From Coliplasma sp045538555 (lineage in GTDB: Bacteria > Bacillota > Clostridia > Oscillospirales > CAG-382), in the NCBI GenBank assembly GCA_045538555.1, contig JAZSRP010000043.1, positions 124,001 through 188,000 on the forward strand: 64,000 nt of DNA, given 5' to 3'. Positions 56,392 to 64,000 of the stretch are shown here, piece after piece; the stretch's first letter is position 1; every line of letters begins with the position of its first letter. Below the pieces are notes generated by a model. The model ran no database searches, had not been told where the DNA came from, and saw nothing but the letters and a program-made list of their open reading frames with translations. A program made the position numbers and the translations under genes.

Positions 56392-56909
56392 TGAAAAACG
56401 CAAAAAAAGTTTCGGTATCCGGTATTCTCACTGCCTTGACAGTAATTTTGCTCCTTTTGGGATCGCTGTTTCAGACCCTTGATCTTGCCACAGCCGCAAT
56501 GGGTTCTTTGGTAGTGATGGTAGCAATGATCGAGATAGGCAACGGATGGGCGCTGGGAATATATTGTGCCTCCTCTTTGCTGGGGTTTCTTTTGGTGCCA
56601 AACAAAGTGCCGATTATTGTGTTTTCCTGTTTCTTGGGCTATTATCCGGTATTGAAGGTATTTCTCCACAAATTCAAGCCAAAAGCAGTCTCCTTTTTTG
56701 CAAGACTTTGTGTTTTCAACGTTTTTTTATTTGCACTCTTGTTTGCAGCAAAAGAAATGATTTTTGCCGAATCGGAAGTAAAAAGATTTTGGTACCTGCT
56801 GGTCATAATGGCAAACGTAACATTTGTTGTTTTTGATTTTGCTTTGGAGCGCGTTTCGGTTTTTTACTGCCTCAAGCTTCGGGGAAAAATTTTCAAAAAC
56901 AGTATTTGA
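56391..56909 (+). CDS. Conserved membrane protein (five to six spans), ECF-S-like
   Basis: 172 residues; the start overlaps the J-domain stop by one base (TGATG). The first span follows a short basic leader (VSVSGILTALTVILLLLGSLFQTLDLATAA), with further spans at about 33-50, 56-70, 78-92, 103-120 and 133-150. The N-terminal style (SGILTAL...) resembles substrate-binding (S) components of ECF transporters or the CD3073-like group, but no ligand is evident. Its coupling to DUF5685 and the J-domain gene suggests one pathway. Function unknown. Confidence 0.65.
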   Translation: MKNAKKVSVSGILTALTVILLLLGSLFQTLDLATAAMGSLVVMVAMIEIGNGWALGIYCASSLLGFLLVPNKVPIIVFSCFLGYYPVLKVFLHKFKPKAVSFFARLCVFNVFLFALLFAAKEMIFAESEVKRFWYLLVIMANVTFVVFDFALERVSVFYCLKLRGKIFKNSI

Positions 56910-56934
56910 CATATTAAATACTGTGTGATATAAT
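56906..56934 (+). promoter_or_regulatory. Consensus sigma-A promoter of yicC-remA-rpoZ-priA
   Basis: -35 TTGACA (56906-56911), 17-bp spacer, -10 TATAAT (56929-56934); ATG at 56962. Both hexamers match consensus. Confidence 0.9.
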
Positions 56935-56961
56935 TATTAGAATACTTTTTGGAGGATTCCT

Positions 56962-57840
56962 ATGATAAAAAGCATGACGGGTTACGGCAGACACCGTGAG
57001 ACCGTTGACGGATATGACATACTCTGTGAGGTAAAAACTGTCAACAGCAAGTTTTTGGACACAAACATAAAACTCCCTCGATCATTCAACGCACTTGAGG
57101 ACGGAGTGAAGCAGATTGCTTCAAAAAAACTTGCACGAGGCAAGACCGATATATACATCGCCATTGAAAAAGTCGGCGGTGACGATATGGGACTGTCTGT
57201 AAACGAGGCATTTTTGTCCGGTTACGTTGCTCTGCTCCGCGATATAAAAGAACGCCACGCTCTGGGTGGTGACGTTACAATACAGACGGTTGCTGCAAGA
57301 AACGAGGTTTTTGTCCAGACCAAGCCCGACGAGGATATGGAGCGGCTTGGAAAAGCAGTGGCAGTCGTTGCGGAAAAAGCTTTTGATGCCTGCGTTGCAA
57401 TGCGTGCATTGGAGGGCGAAAAACTGTCACATGATCTGCTGACGCATCTGTCAGTCCTTGAAGACATCAGACAAAAGGTGGCTTTACGCGCACCCGATGC
57501 CGTACTTGAAAGCAACAACAAAATGAAAGCACGGATCGCCGAGCTTCTTGCAGGCGTGGAGTATGACGAATCCAGACTTTTGACCGAATGCGCCATTTTT
57601 GCTGACAAAGCAGACATCAACGAAGAGCTGGCACGGTTGGAATCTCATTTTGTTCAATTCAGGCAGATCATCAACGAATCCGTTCCCGTAGGCAGAAAGC
57701 TGGACTTTTTGGTTCAGGAGATGAACCGGGAGGTCAACACCATCGGTTCAAAGGGCAACGACAACGAGATTGCCAAACTGGTCATTGACGGAAAATGCAC
57801 CATTGAACGCATCCGCGAGCAGATACAGAACATCGAGTAG
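56962..57840 (+). CDS. YicC/YloC family endoribonuclease
   Basis: 292 residues. N-terminal MIKSMTGYGR and EVKTVNSKFLDTNIKLPRS, and C-terminal DUF1732 part (VGRKLDFLVQEMNREVNTIGSKGND). The family acts as an endoribonuclease; YloC of Bacillus lies before remA and gmk. GGAGG lies 6 bases before the ATG. Followed by remA after 12 bp. Confidence 0.94.
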   Translation: MIKSMTGYGRHRETVDGYDILCEVKTVNSKFLDTNIKLPRSFNALEDGVKQIASKKLARGKTDIYIAIEKVGGDDMGLSVNEAFLSGYVALLRDIKERHALGGDVTIQTVAARNEVFVQTKPDEDMERLGKAVAVVAEKAFDACVAMRALEGEKLSHDLLTHLSVLEDIRQKVALRAPDAVLESNNKMKARIAELLAGVEYDESRLLTECAIFADKADINEELARLESHFVQFRQIINESVPVGRKLDFLVQEMNREVNTIGSKGNDNEIAKLVIDGKCTIERIREQIQNIE

Positions 57841-57852
57841 GAGGAATTTGCT

Positions 57853-58095
57853 ATGAATCTCATTGACGTCGGTTTTGGCAACTATGTCAACACCTCCCGC
57901 ATTGTTTCTGTGGCAAGCACGGAATCGCTACCCGTCAGACGCCTCGTACAGGACGCAAAAAACGCCGGCAGAATGATTGACGTCACCTGCGGCAAAAAAA
58001 CAAAAACCGTCATTATCACCGACAGTGATCATATCATCTGCTCTGCCTGTGAAACAGACGAGATTGTTTCTCTCATGCACAAGGAAGAAAACTGA
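57853..58095 (+). CDS. remA: RemA/DUF370 family DNA-binding regulator
   Basis: 80 residues. Signature LIDVGFGNYVNTSRIVSVASTESLPVRRLVQDAK then GRMIDVTCGKKTKTVIITDSDHIICSA. RemA forms rings that bind repeated DNA and activate matrix genes in Bacillus; in Clostridia the target is unclear. AGGAGG lies 7 bases before the ATG. In most Firmicutes gmk follows, but here rpoZ does. Confidence 0.92.
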   Translation: MNLIDVGFGNYVNTSRIVSVASTESLPVRRLVQDAKNAGRMIDVTCGKKTKTVIITDSDHIICSACETDEIVSLMHKEEN

Positions 58096-58140
58096 CCAAT
58101 ATCGATACATAAAAAACATTGAAAAAGAGGTTTATTTGTT

Positions 58141-58404
58141 ATGATGCTCTACCCTACCGTTTCGGATCTTACAAACAGCAAGGTTAACCGTTACAAGCTG
58201 GTTATTGCCACCGCAAAATGTGCACGCCACATCATTGATGAGGCGAATTTTGAAAAAGAAGCAGAAGAAAGACACCGTCTCGAAAACGACAGATTCGGTA
58301 AAGAAGTTAAATGCGAAGCATTTGAGACACTTCTCACAGAAAAACCCGTTTCCGTTGCAGTAAAAAAGCTGCACGAGGGCGATTACAGCATTATTACGGA
58401 CTGA
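58141..58404 (+). CDS. rpoZ: RNA polymerase omega subunit
   Basis: 87 residues (86 if the second of two adjacent ATGs is used). YPTVSDLTNSKVNRYKLVIATAKCARHIIDEA holds the conserved YxLVxxxAKRAR-like core (Lys-Cys-Ala-Arg here). The C-terminal part is VSVAVKKLHEGDYSI. Assists RNA polymerase assembly. GAGG lies 10 bases before the first ATG. Precedes priA by 4 bp. Confidence 0.9.
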   Translation: MMLYPTVSDLTNSKVNRYKLVIATAKCARHIIDEANFEKEAEERHRLENDRFGKEVKCEAFETLLTEKPVSVAVKKLHEGDYSIITD

Positions 58405-58408
58405 AGAA

Positions 58409-60871
58409 ATGATAAATGCGTACGCCCTTGTGCACATAATCGACATAGCGTACAGTATTGACAGGGCCTATTCTTACTATATCCCCGCAGAGATGCGGCA
58501 GGATATACGAATGGGCTCAGTTGTCGTTGTGCCCTTTGGCAACGCAAACAAGCGGGTCAGCGCCGTTGTTGTCGGTTTTTGCCGGGAGTGTGATTTTCCA
58601 AGAGTCAAATCTGTGGAAAGCATACTCAACTATCCGTTTGATATTCCCGAGGAACTGATAAAAACCTGTGGTTTTATGAAGGAACGTTTTTTTTGCACTT
58701 TCGGAAGCGCATTTCGCACGGTATTGCCCCCCGGTATCAATCTTGATTCCGAGACGGTATACACCGTTTCCGAAAATGCAGAGTCAATGACTCTCAACGA
58801 TTCTGCAGAGATTTTGCTCCGTGAAATAAAGCAAAAACAAATCGCAACCGAGCGCGAGCTGATTCAAAAATACGGAGAGGAATGCAAGCGGCTGCTCAAA
58901 TCGCTTCTGCGCATCGGCGCAGTGGAAAAAGCATCGCGGGTTCCGGAAAAGCTCAACGAAAAAAATCGTTTCACTTACTGCATTACCCTTGATACCGAGT
59001 CGGCATCTGAGTTGATAGACTCCGATGCTTCTCTCACAAAAAAGCAAAAAGACCTGTTTGAGCTGTTGCTGCACTACCCCCACTCCACTCTGCATGAGCT
59101 GGAGGAGCTTGGAAACGCAACACAAGCAGTGCTTAACGGGCTGATCAAAAAGGGCCTTGTTCAAAAAACCGAGACCGCGATCATGCGCGACGCGTACAAT
59201 TTTGACGCAGTTGAACCCGAGCCGTCATTTACTTTGACAGAAACTCAACAAAGCGCAGTTGACAACTTGAAATCCATGCTTGAGGTCGAAAAGCCAAGCG
59301 CCGCACTGCTTTTTGGTGTCACAGGCAGCGGAAAAACAAGAGTAATTATCGAAACGGTCAAAAACGTTTTAAAAAAAGGCAAGCAGGCAATCATTCTGCT
59401 CCCGGAGATTGGGTTGGCATCCCAGGCGGTCAGAACATATGCTGCCGCTTTTGGAAAAAAGCTTGCTGTTGTTCACTCCATGCTGTCCGTTGGAGAGCGC
59501 ACAGACACATACAGGCGTATACTTGACGGAGATATCCGGGTAGTACTTGGCACAAGAAGTGCCGTTTTTTCTCCTTTCAAAAATCTTGGGATTATTGTGA
59601 TTGACGAGGAGCAGGCACACACCTACAAAAGCGAGCTGACACCAAAATACCACGCTGTAGACGTGGCAAGATTCAGATGTGCACAGTCAGGTGCAATGAT
59701 GTTGCTGGCATCTGCAACTCCGTCTGTCGAGAGTTTTTACAAGGCAACAAAAGGTATTTACAAGCTCATACGGCTGAATGGCCGTTTTGGCGGCGAACTC
59801 CCGGAAGCGGTTATCGAGGATATGCGTGACGATGTTGCTCTTTCCAAAGAAAAACTGCTGGGCTCTCGGCTGAAGAAAGAGCTTGAGATAACAAAAGAAA
59901 GCGGGCTGCAAAGCATCGTTTTTGTCAGCCGGAGAGGATACAATTCTCATATTTCCTGCAGAGATTGCGGAAAAGTGTTTGAATGTCCAAATTGTTCTGT
60001 TTCCTTGACATATCACGCTTATACCGGTTTTGGGAAAAGAGATAAACGGCTTTCGTGCCATTATTGCGGATACACTTCTCCCCTTCCCCAAAAATGCACT
60101 GCCTGCGGCGGCAGTCACATCGGTTTTTTTGGTTTTGGAACCCAAAAGCTGCAGGACGAGCTGAGCAACGACATTCCCGATCTAACATTTGTGCGCATGG
60201 ATTCCGACACTACCGCAGAAAAATTCTCACACGACAAAATTCTTTCGGAATTTGCTTCGGGCGGAAAAGACGTTTTGTTTGGAACACAGATGATCTCAAA
60301 GGGACTTGATTTTCCAAAGGTTCGTCTCGCAGGGGCAGTGTCCGTAGACAGCGCCCTGTATATGAACGATTTTCGGGCGGGAGAGAGAGCTTTTTCTCTC
60401 ATTACGCAGTTGGTTGGCCGAGCCGGACGCGCCGGCGGAAAAGGAATTGCCGTACTGCAAACCTTCAATCCTGACAACGAGATCCTCAAGCTTGCCGCAA
60501 GGCAGGATTTTGACGGTTTTTTCGAAAGTGAAATAAAGCTCAGAAAAGCTGTAACATTCCCGCCGTTTTGTTCTGTAGCGGTGTTTGGTATTTCGTCTGT
60601 CGACGAAGAAAAGTGCCAAAGATTTGCACAGCTGTTCAACACCACCATTCTCAGCACATACAATGATTTCAAGGACGTTAAAATCATAAAATTCGGCCCG
60701 TTCCCCGAGGGAATATACCGTATTTTGGGGAAATTCAGGCAAAGAATAATCATAAAATACAAAGACAATGCAAGATCACGCGAGTTTCTCTCTGTTTTGT
60801 TTTCAAGAGGACTCACGGATGCGCCAAACGGCGTGCGGCTTGATCTTGATGCAAATCCGTCAATTATCTGA
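58409..60871 (+). CDS. priA: Primosomal protein N' (PriA helicase)
   Basis: 820 residues. N-terminal 3'-DNA-binding domain (to about 105), winged helix (about 115-260), superfamily 2 helicase (Walker A FGVTGSGKTR near residue 302, DEEQ in IVIDEEQAHTYK, SATPSVES), a zinc-binding cluster with eight Cys (CRDCGKVFECPNC ... CHYCG ... CTACGG, about 515-575), and a C-terminal domain. Restarts stalled forks. Ribosome binding site is weak (GAAGAA); translation may couple to rpoZ. Confidence 0.96.
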   Translation: MINAYALVHIIDIAYSIDRAYSYYIPAEMRQDIRMGSVVVVPFGNANKRVSAVVVGFCRECDFPRVKSVESILNYPFDIPEELIKTCGFMKERFFCTFGSAFRTVLPPGINLDSETVYTVSENAESMTLNDSAEILLREIKQKQIATERELIQKYGEECKRLLKSLLRIGAVEKASRVPEKLNEKNRFTYCITLDTESASELIDSDASLTKKQKDLFELLLHYPHSTLHELEELGNATQAVLNGLIKKGLVQKTETAIMRDAYNFDAVEPEPSFTLTETQQSAVDNLKSMLEVEKPSAALLFGVTGSGKTRVIIETVKNVLKKGKQAIILLPEIGLASQAVRTYAAAFGKKLAVVHSMLSVGERTDTYRRILDGDIRVVLGTRSAVFSPFKNLGIIVIDEEQAHTYKSELTPKYHAVDVARFRCAQSGAMMLLASATPSVESFYKATKGIYKLIRLNGRFGGELPEAVIEDMRDDVALSKEKLLGSRLKKELEITKESGLQSIVFVSRRGYNSHISCRDCGKVFECPNCSVSLTYHAYTGFGKRDKRLSCHYCGYTSPLPQKCTACGGSHIGFFGFGTQKLQDELSNDIPDLTFVRMDSDTTAEKFSHDKILSEFASGGKDVLFGTQMISKGLDFPKVRLAGAVSVDSALYMNDFRAGERAFSLITQLVGRAGRAGGKGIAVLQTFNPDNEILKLAARQDFDGFFESEIKLRKAVTFPPFCSVAVFGISSVDEEKCQRFAQLFNTTILSTYNDFKDVKIIKFGPFPEGIYRILGKFRQRIIIKYKDNARSREFLSVLFSRGLTDAPNGVRLDLDANPSII

Positions 60872-60895
60872 AAATTCCTTTTTTGGAGGTACACA

Positions 60896-61366
60896 ATGGC
60901 ACTTTTGACCATCAGAAAAGAAGGAGATCCTGTTCTCCGCAATAAATGCAGACCCGTTGAAAAAATCACCCCTCGTATCCTCACACTTCTTGACGACATG
61001 CATGAGACCCTTGAATTGGCACAGGGTGTAGGGCTTGCCGCACCGCAGGTGGGGATTTTGAGAAGAGTTGTTATCATCGAGATCGACGGAAAACGATATG
61101 AGATGATCAACCCCGAGATCGTTGCCACAAAAGGTGTACAGGAGGAGATTGAGGGGTGCCTTTCCATTCCCGACAAATACGGCACGGTAAAAAGACCTGC
61201 ATGGGTAAAAATCAAAGCGCTTGACAGAAACGGAAACGAATATTTTGCCGAGGGCACAGGACTTTTGGCAAGAGCTTTTTGTCACGAGACGGATCATCTT
61301 GACGGAGTTTTGTATATCGACAAAGCTCTTGAAATTTACGATCCCGATGAGGTGGAAGAAGTATGA
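60896..61366 (+). CDS. def: Peptide deformylase
   Basis: 156 residues. Motif 1 GVGLAAPQVG, motif 2 EGCLSIP (metal Cys) and motif 3 HETDHLDGVL (His ligands and Glu) are all intact. Removes the N-terminal formyl group of nascent proteins. GGAGG lies 7 bases before the ATG. Overlaps fmt by 4 bp, the usual def-fmt pairing. Confidence 0.97.
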   Translation: MALLTIRKEGDPVLRNKCRPVEKITPRILTLLDDMHETLELAQGVGLAAPQVGILRRVVIIEIDGKRYEMINPEIVATKGVQEEIEGCLSIPDKYGTVKRPAWVKIKALDRNGNEYFAEGTGLLARAFCHETDHLDGVLYIDKALEIYDPDEVEEV

Positions 61367-62286
61367 GAATCGTTTTTATGGGAACACCTGATTTTGCAGT
61401 CTCTTCTCTTGAGGCACTGTACGAGTCGGGTCATGAGGTGGTGCTTGTAGTCTCGCAGCCGGACCGCCCAAAAGGACGAGGATATGTACTGACACCCTCC
61501 CCTGTAAAAAAATACGCTCTCTCTATGGGAACTCCGGTCATTACTCCCGATTCACTCCGTGACGAGGGGGTTCAAAAACAGCTTGCAGATGCAAATGCCG
61601 ACCTTTTTGTGGTTACAGCATACGGAAGGATTTTGCCAAAAGCCGTTTTGGATATTCCGAGACTCGGATGCTTCAACGTTCACGCATCCTTGCTACCCAA
61701 GCTGAGAGGTGCGGCCCCGATCAACAGAGCTATCATGAACGGAGACAAAACAGGCGGTGTCACGCTGATGTATATGGACGTTGGCATGGATACGGGAGAC
61801 ATGGTGCTGAAAAAAGAAATTGAGATAAAAGACACCATGGATGCCGGCGAGTATCACGATGCTCTTTCCCTGCTGGGAAAGGAATTGCTGGCAGAATTTC
61901 TGCCACTTGCCGAAATCAACCGCATCCCCAGAGAAAAACAGGATGACTCTCTTGCAACTTACGCTTCAAAGATCGAAAATCCTGATATGCTTCTTGATTT
62001 CAACCGGGATGCAAAACAAGTATACGACACGATCAGAGGACTCTCACCGTACCCCTGTGCTTTTTGCTTTGTAAAAGGAAAGAGAGTCAAAATTCGCAAA
62101 GCGGTTCTCGGAAGCACCGAGAGCACCCCGTCTACAGTCGTGTCTGTAAGCGATGGGCTTGAAATCGCATGCAAAAACGGCAGTGTCATTGTCACAGAGC
62201 TGTGCTGTGAAGGCAAGGGCGTTTGTGATGCAAAAGCGTTTTTAAGAGGAAACAAAATCGAGATCGGAACGATTATAAATGGTTGA
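61363..62286 (+). CDS. fmt: Methionyl-tRNA formyltransferase
   Basis: 307 residues. N-terminal formyltransferase domain: RIVFMGTPDFAVSSLEAL, DLFVVTAYGRILPKAVLDIPRLGCFNVHASLLPKLRGAAPINRAIMNGD and MDTGDMVL. C-terminal tRNA-binding domain from about 205. Formylates initiator Met-tRNA with 10-formyl-THF. ATGA overlap with def, 8-bp overlap with rsmB. Confidence 0.97.
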   Translation: MRIVFMGTPDFAVSSLEALYESGHEVVLVVSQPDRPKGRGYVLTPSPVKKYALSMGTPVITPDSLRDEGVQKQLADANADLFVVTAYGRILPKAVLDIPRLGCFNVHASLLPKLRGAAPINRAIMNGDKTGGVTLMYMDVGMDTGDMVLKKEIEIKDTMDAGEYHDALSLLGKELLAEFLPLAEINRIPREKQDDSLATYASKIENPDMLLDFNRDAKQVYDTIRGLSPYPCAFCFVKGKRVKIRKAVLGSTESTPSTVVSVSDGLEIACKNGSVIVTELCCEGKGVCDAKAFLRGNKIEIGTIING

Positions 62287-63517
62287 TAACGTCAGAAAAA
62301 CCGCTTTTTACGCAACGAAAAGAATATTTGAAGGATCTTTTTCAAACCTTGTTTTTGTATCCACCGAGCTGACCGGTACTGATCTTGCTTTTGCAAAACG
62401 GATCACAATGGGAACGGTCGAACGCAGATACTGTCTTGAATTTGCACTTATGCAATGCACGGAGCATCAGGTCGAAAAAGATCTGTCTGTATTGGTTTTG
62501 AACGGCTTGTATCAGATTCTCTATATGTCTCGTGTTCCTGACAGCGCCGCCGTGAACGAAACAGTATCGCTCGCCCGCGAGCTTTTTGGAAAAAAGGTCA
62601 CAGGTTTTGTAAATGCGGTTTTGCGAAAAGCGTCATCAATCAAAAGCCACATTCTCAACGCCATCGACAACAGCGACGGATGGACAAAATTCTCTGTCAA
62701 CCGCGAGCTGTATGAAATGATATGCGATCAATATCCTGATGAATCCGAAATGATTTTTTGTCATTTTCTGATGGAACGAAAGCATTTTTTGAGAGTAAAC
62801 AATCTCATTTCCTCTGCCGATGAAGTAGCACGAATTACAGACGGAACCGCCGTCAGCCAAAAGACCGTTTGCTGTGACGATGCAAAAAATGCGGTATCCG
62901 CTCTCGAAAGCGGAAAGTTCTTTTTCCAGGGCCTGGCATCTCAAAAAACGGTTTTGCTACTTGATGCACAAAGAGGTCAGCGGGTGGTTGACGTCTGTGC
63001 ATGCCCCGGCGGAAAAAGTCTTGGTGCAGCTATTGACATGGGCAATGAGGGTGAGATCTTTTCCCTTGATCTTCACAAAAACAAGCTTTCGCTCATAGAA
63101 AAGTCAGCAAGATCGCTTGGAATAAATATCATAAAAACCGCCGTATGCGACGGACGTGTTGGTGACCGGTCGCTTTTTGGCACTGCTCACAGGGTCATTT
63201 GCGACGTTCCCTGCAGCGGCATCGGAGAGATAGGTTCAAAGCCGGAGATAAGATACAAATCCCCCTCTGATTTTTTGGGTCTATATGCCACTCAAAGAGC
63301 CATTTTGCGTCAGGCATCAAAATATCTGCTCCCTGACGGCAAGCTTGTATATTCCACATGCTCCATCAACAAAAAAGAAAATATCGAGGCAGTGGAGGAT
63401 TTTCTCAATTCAACGGAAGGCGCCGGTTTTTCTCTCGGGCACCACGAGACTTTTTTGCCAAACGGTGAAACCGGAGAAGGATTTTTTTGCGCCGAGCTTT
63501 TCAGGAGAAATAAATGA
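62279..63517 (+). CDS. rsmB: 16S rRNA (cytosine-967-C5)-methyltransferase RsmB
   Basis: 412 residues. An N-terminal NusB-like RNA-binding domain (about 1-125) is followed by the SAM methyltransferase domain: DVCACPGGKSLGAA (motif I), SLDLHKNKL, VICDVPCSGIGEIGSKPEIRY (catalytic Cys motif IV, PCSG) and YSTCSINKKENIEAVEDFL (motif VI with TCS). Overlaps fmt and rlmN, so the group is translated as a unit. Confidence 0.93.
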   Translation: MVDNVRKTAFYATKRIFEGSFSNLVFVSTELTGTDLAFAKRITMGTVERRYCLEFALMQCTEHQVEKDLSVLVLNGLYQILYMSRVPDSAAVNETVSLARELFGKKVTGFVNAVLRKASSIKSHILNAIDNSDGWTKFSVNRELYEMICDQYPDESEMIFCHFLMERKHFLRVNNLISSADEVARITDGTAVSQKTVCCDDAKNAVSALESGKFFFQGLASQKTVLLLDAQRGQRVVDVCACPGGKSLGAAIDMGNEGEIFSLDLHKNKLSLIEKSARSLGINIIKTAVCDGRVGDRSLFGTAHRVICDVPCSGIGEIGSKPEIRYKSPSDFLGLYATQRAILRQASKYLLPDGKLVYSTCSINKKENIEAVEDFLNSTEGAGFSLGHHETFLPNGETGEGFFCAELFRRNK

Positions 63518-64000
63518 AACAGGATCTTCTGTCAATGATGCCGCAGGAAATTTGCGGTCTGGCAATCTCATTGGGAGAACAAAAATACAGAGGGACTCAG
63601 ATATTTCAACAGCTATACAAGGGTGCTTGCTCTGTTGACGATATGACAAGTCTGTCAAAAGCTTTTCGGGAAAACCTTGGCGAGGTAGCTTTTGTTCCCA
63701 ATATTACAATCAAACGAAAACTGGTCTCTGCCATTGACGGAACGGTAAAATACCTTTTTGGATTTGATGACGGTGAAAGCGTCGAAAGCGTTTTTATGCG
63801 GTACAAGCACGGCAACACCATCTGCATATCCACTCAAGTAGGATGCCGTATGGGTTGTGCCTTTTGCGCTTCAACAAAAGCAGGACTTGTCCGTTCGCTT
63901 ACTCCGGCTGAGATGCTGCTGCAAATCAGAAAAGCCGAACAGGACACCGGCGAGAGGGTCTCAAATATTGTTCTCATGGGAATGGGAGAGCCGCTTGATA
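63514..64000 (+). CDS. rlmN: Dual-specificity RNA methyltransferase RlmN (cut by window end)
   Basis: The first 162 codons are present. ATGA overlap with rsmB. An N-terminal helical domain (SLGEQKYRGTQIFQQLYKG, LSKAFRENL) precedes the radical-SAM core with the cluster motif GCRMGCAFCAST (CxxxCxxC) and the start of the SAM-binding GMGEPLD segment. Methylates C2 of A2503 in 23S rRNA and A37 in tRNAs. The C-terminal half with the second catalytic Cys lies outside. Confidence 0.95.
   Translation, partial: MKQDLLSMMPQEICGLAISLGEQKYRGTQIFQQLYKGACSVDDMTSLSKAFRENLGEVAFVPNITIKRKLVSAIDGTVKYLFGFDDGESVESVFMRYKHGNTICISTQVGCRMGCAFCASTKAGLVRSLTPAEMLLQIRKAEQDTGERVSNIVLMGMGEPLD

Noticed and set aside
60115..61257. 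380-codon leftward ORF across priA and def
   Set aside because: Antisense to two well-supported genes, low-complexity Ser/Arg-rich product, and no ribosome binding site evidence.

Overview
The window is chromosomal DNA of a spore-forming Clostridia bacterium, probably of the Oscillospiraceae/Ruminococcaceae type. Evidence: the SRP RNA-dnaX-ybaB-recR cluster, HPr kinase, the c-di-AMP phosphodiesterase next to rplI-dnaB, IreB, RemA, a divergent type IIA topoisomerase pair, and sporulation genes (yunB, spoVAC-spoVAD-spoVAE, a spoIIM-like gene). No rRNA, tRNA or CRISPR array was seen. Host genes are moderately GC-rich; the first 4.6 kb is visibly AT-richer.

Positions 1-4641 hold most of an inovirus-like (filamentous phage) prophage, transcribed leftwards and running off the left edge. 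In transcription order it carries: an unknown 85-aa ORF; a small ssDNA-binding-like protein; a secreted, C-terminally anchored pIII-like protein with a coiled coil; two small membrane proteins; three micro-proteins of 22, 45 and 54 aa; two tandem paralogous major coat proteins; a short Zot/pI-type ATPase; a DUF6273-like protein; and a 59-aa protein. A terminator and three strong hairpins (54-193) follow and resemble a filamentous phage intergenic region. No replication initiator, secretin or phage integrase is visible.

4642-8478 is a transition of about 380 bp with a terminator hairpin and a 21-bp tandem duplication, then leftward host genes: a DUF624-like membrane protein, a Xer recombinase, a SpoIIM-like protein and proC. 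8855-11746 runs rightwards (secreted 5'-nucleotidase, RluA-type pseudouridine synthase). 11751-18722 runs leftwards (lysA, engB, lon, ROK glucokinase, hprK, DUF2812 protein). 18840-21689 is the SRP RNA, dnaX, ybaB and recR. 21748-23250 is mntP and a YitT protein; yunB is divergent from them and converges on trmH, followed by a DHHW protein gene.

26015-39843 is a long leftward housekeeping block: ftsH, tilS, dnaB, rplI, gdpP, then the topoisomerase A and B subunits, trpS and an aminotransferase. 39997-42560 runs rightwards (PduL-type phosphotransacylase, NifU-like scaffold, GGGtGRT protein, small membrane protein). acpP and an acyl-activating enzyme run leftwards. 44788-46586 is the spoVA operon behind a sigma-G-like promoter. 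46631-54645 runs leftwards: dgt, dnaG, rpoD, pheS, pheT, then ireB and a small partner gene.

54917-64000 runs rightwards: a DUF5685 / J-domain / membrane-protein operon, then yicC, remA, rpoZ, priA, def, fmt, rsmB and rlmN (cut by the right edge). The two most interesting items are the filamentous prophage in a monoderm spore former, and the DUF5685 protein, whose two aspartate-rich motifs look like those of squalene/phytoene-type isoprenoid synthases.
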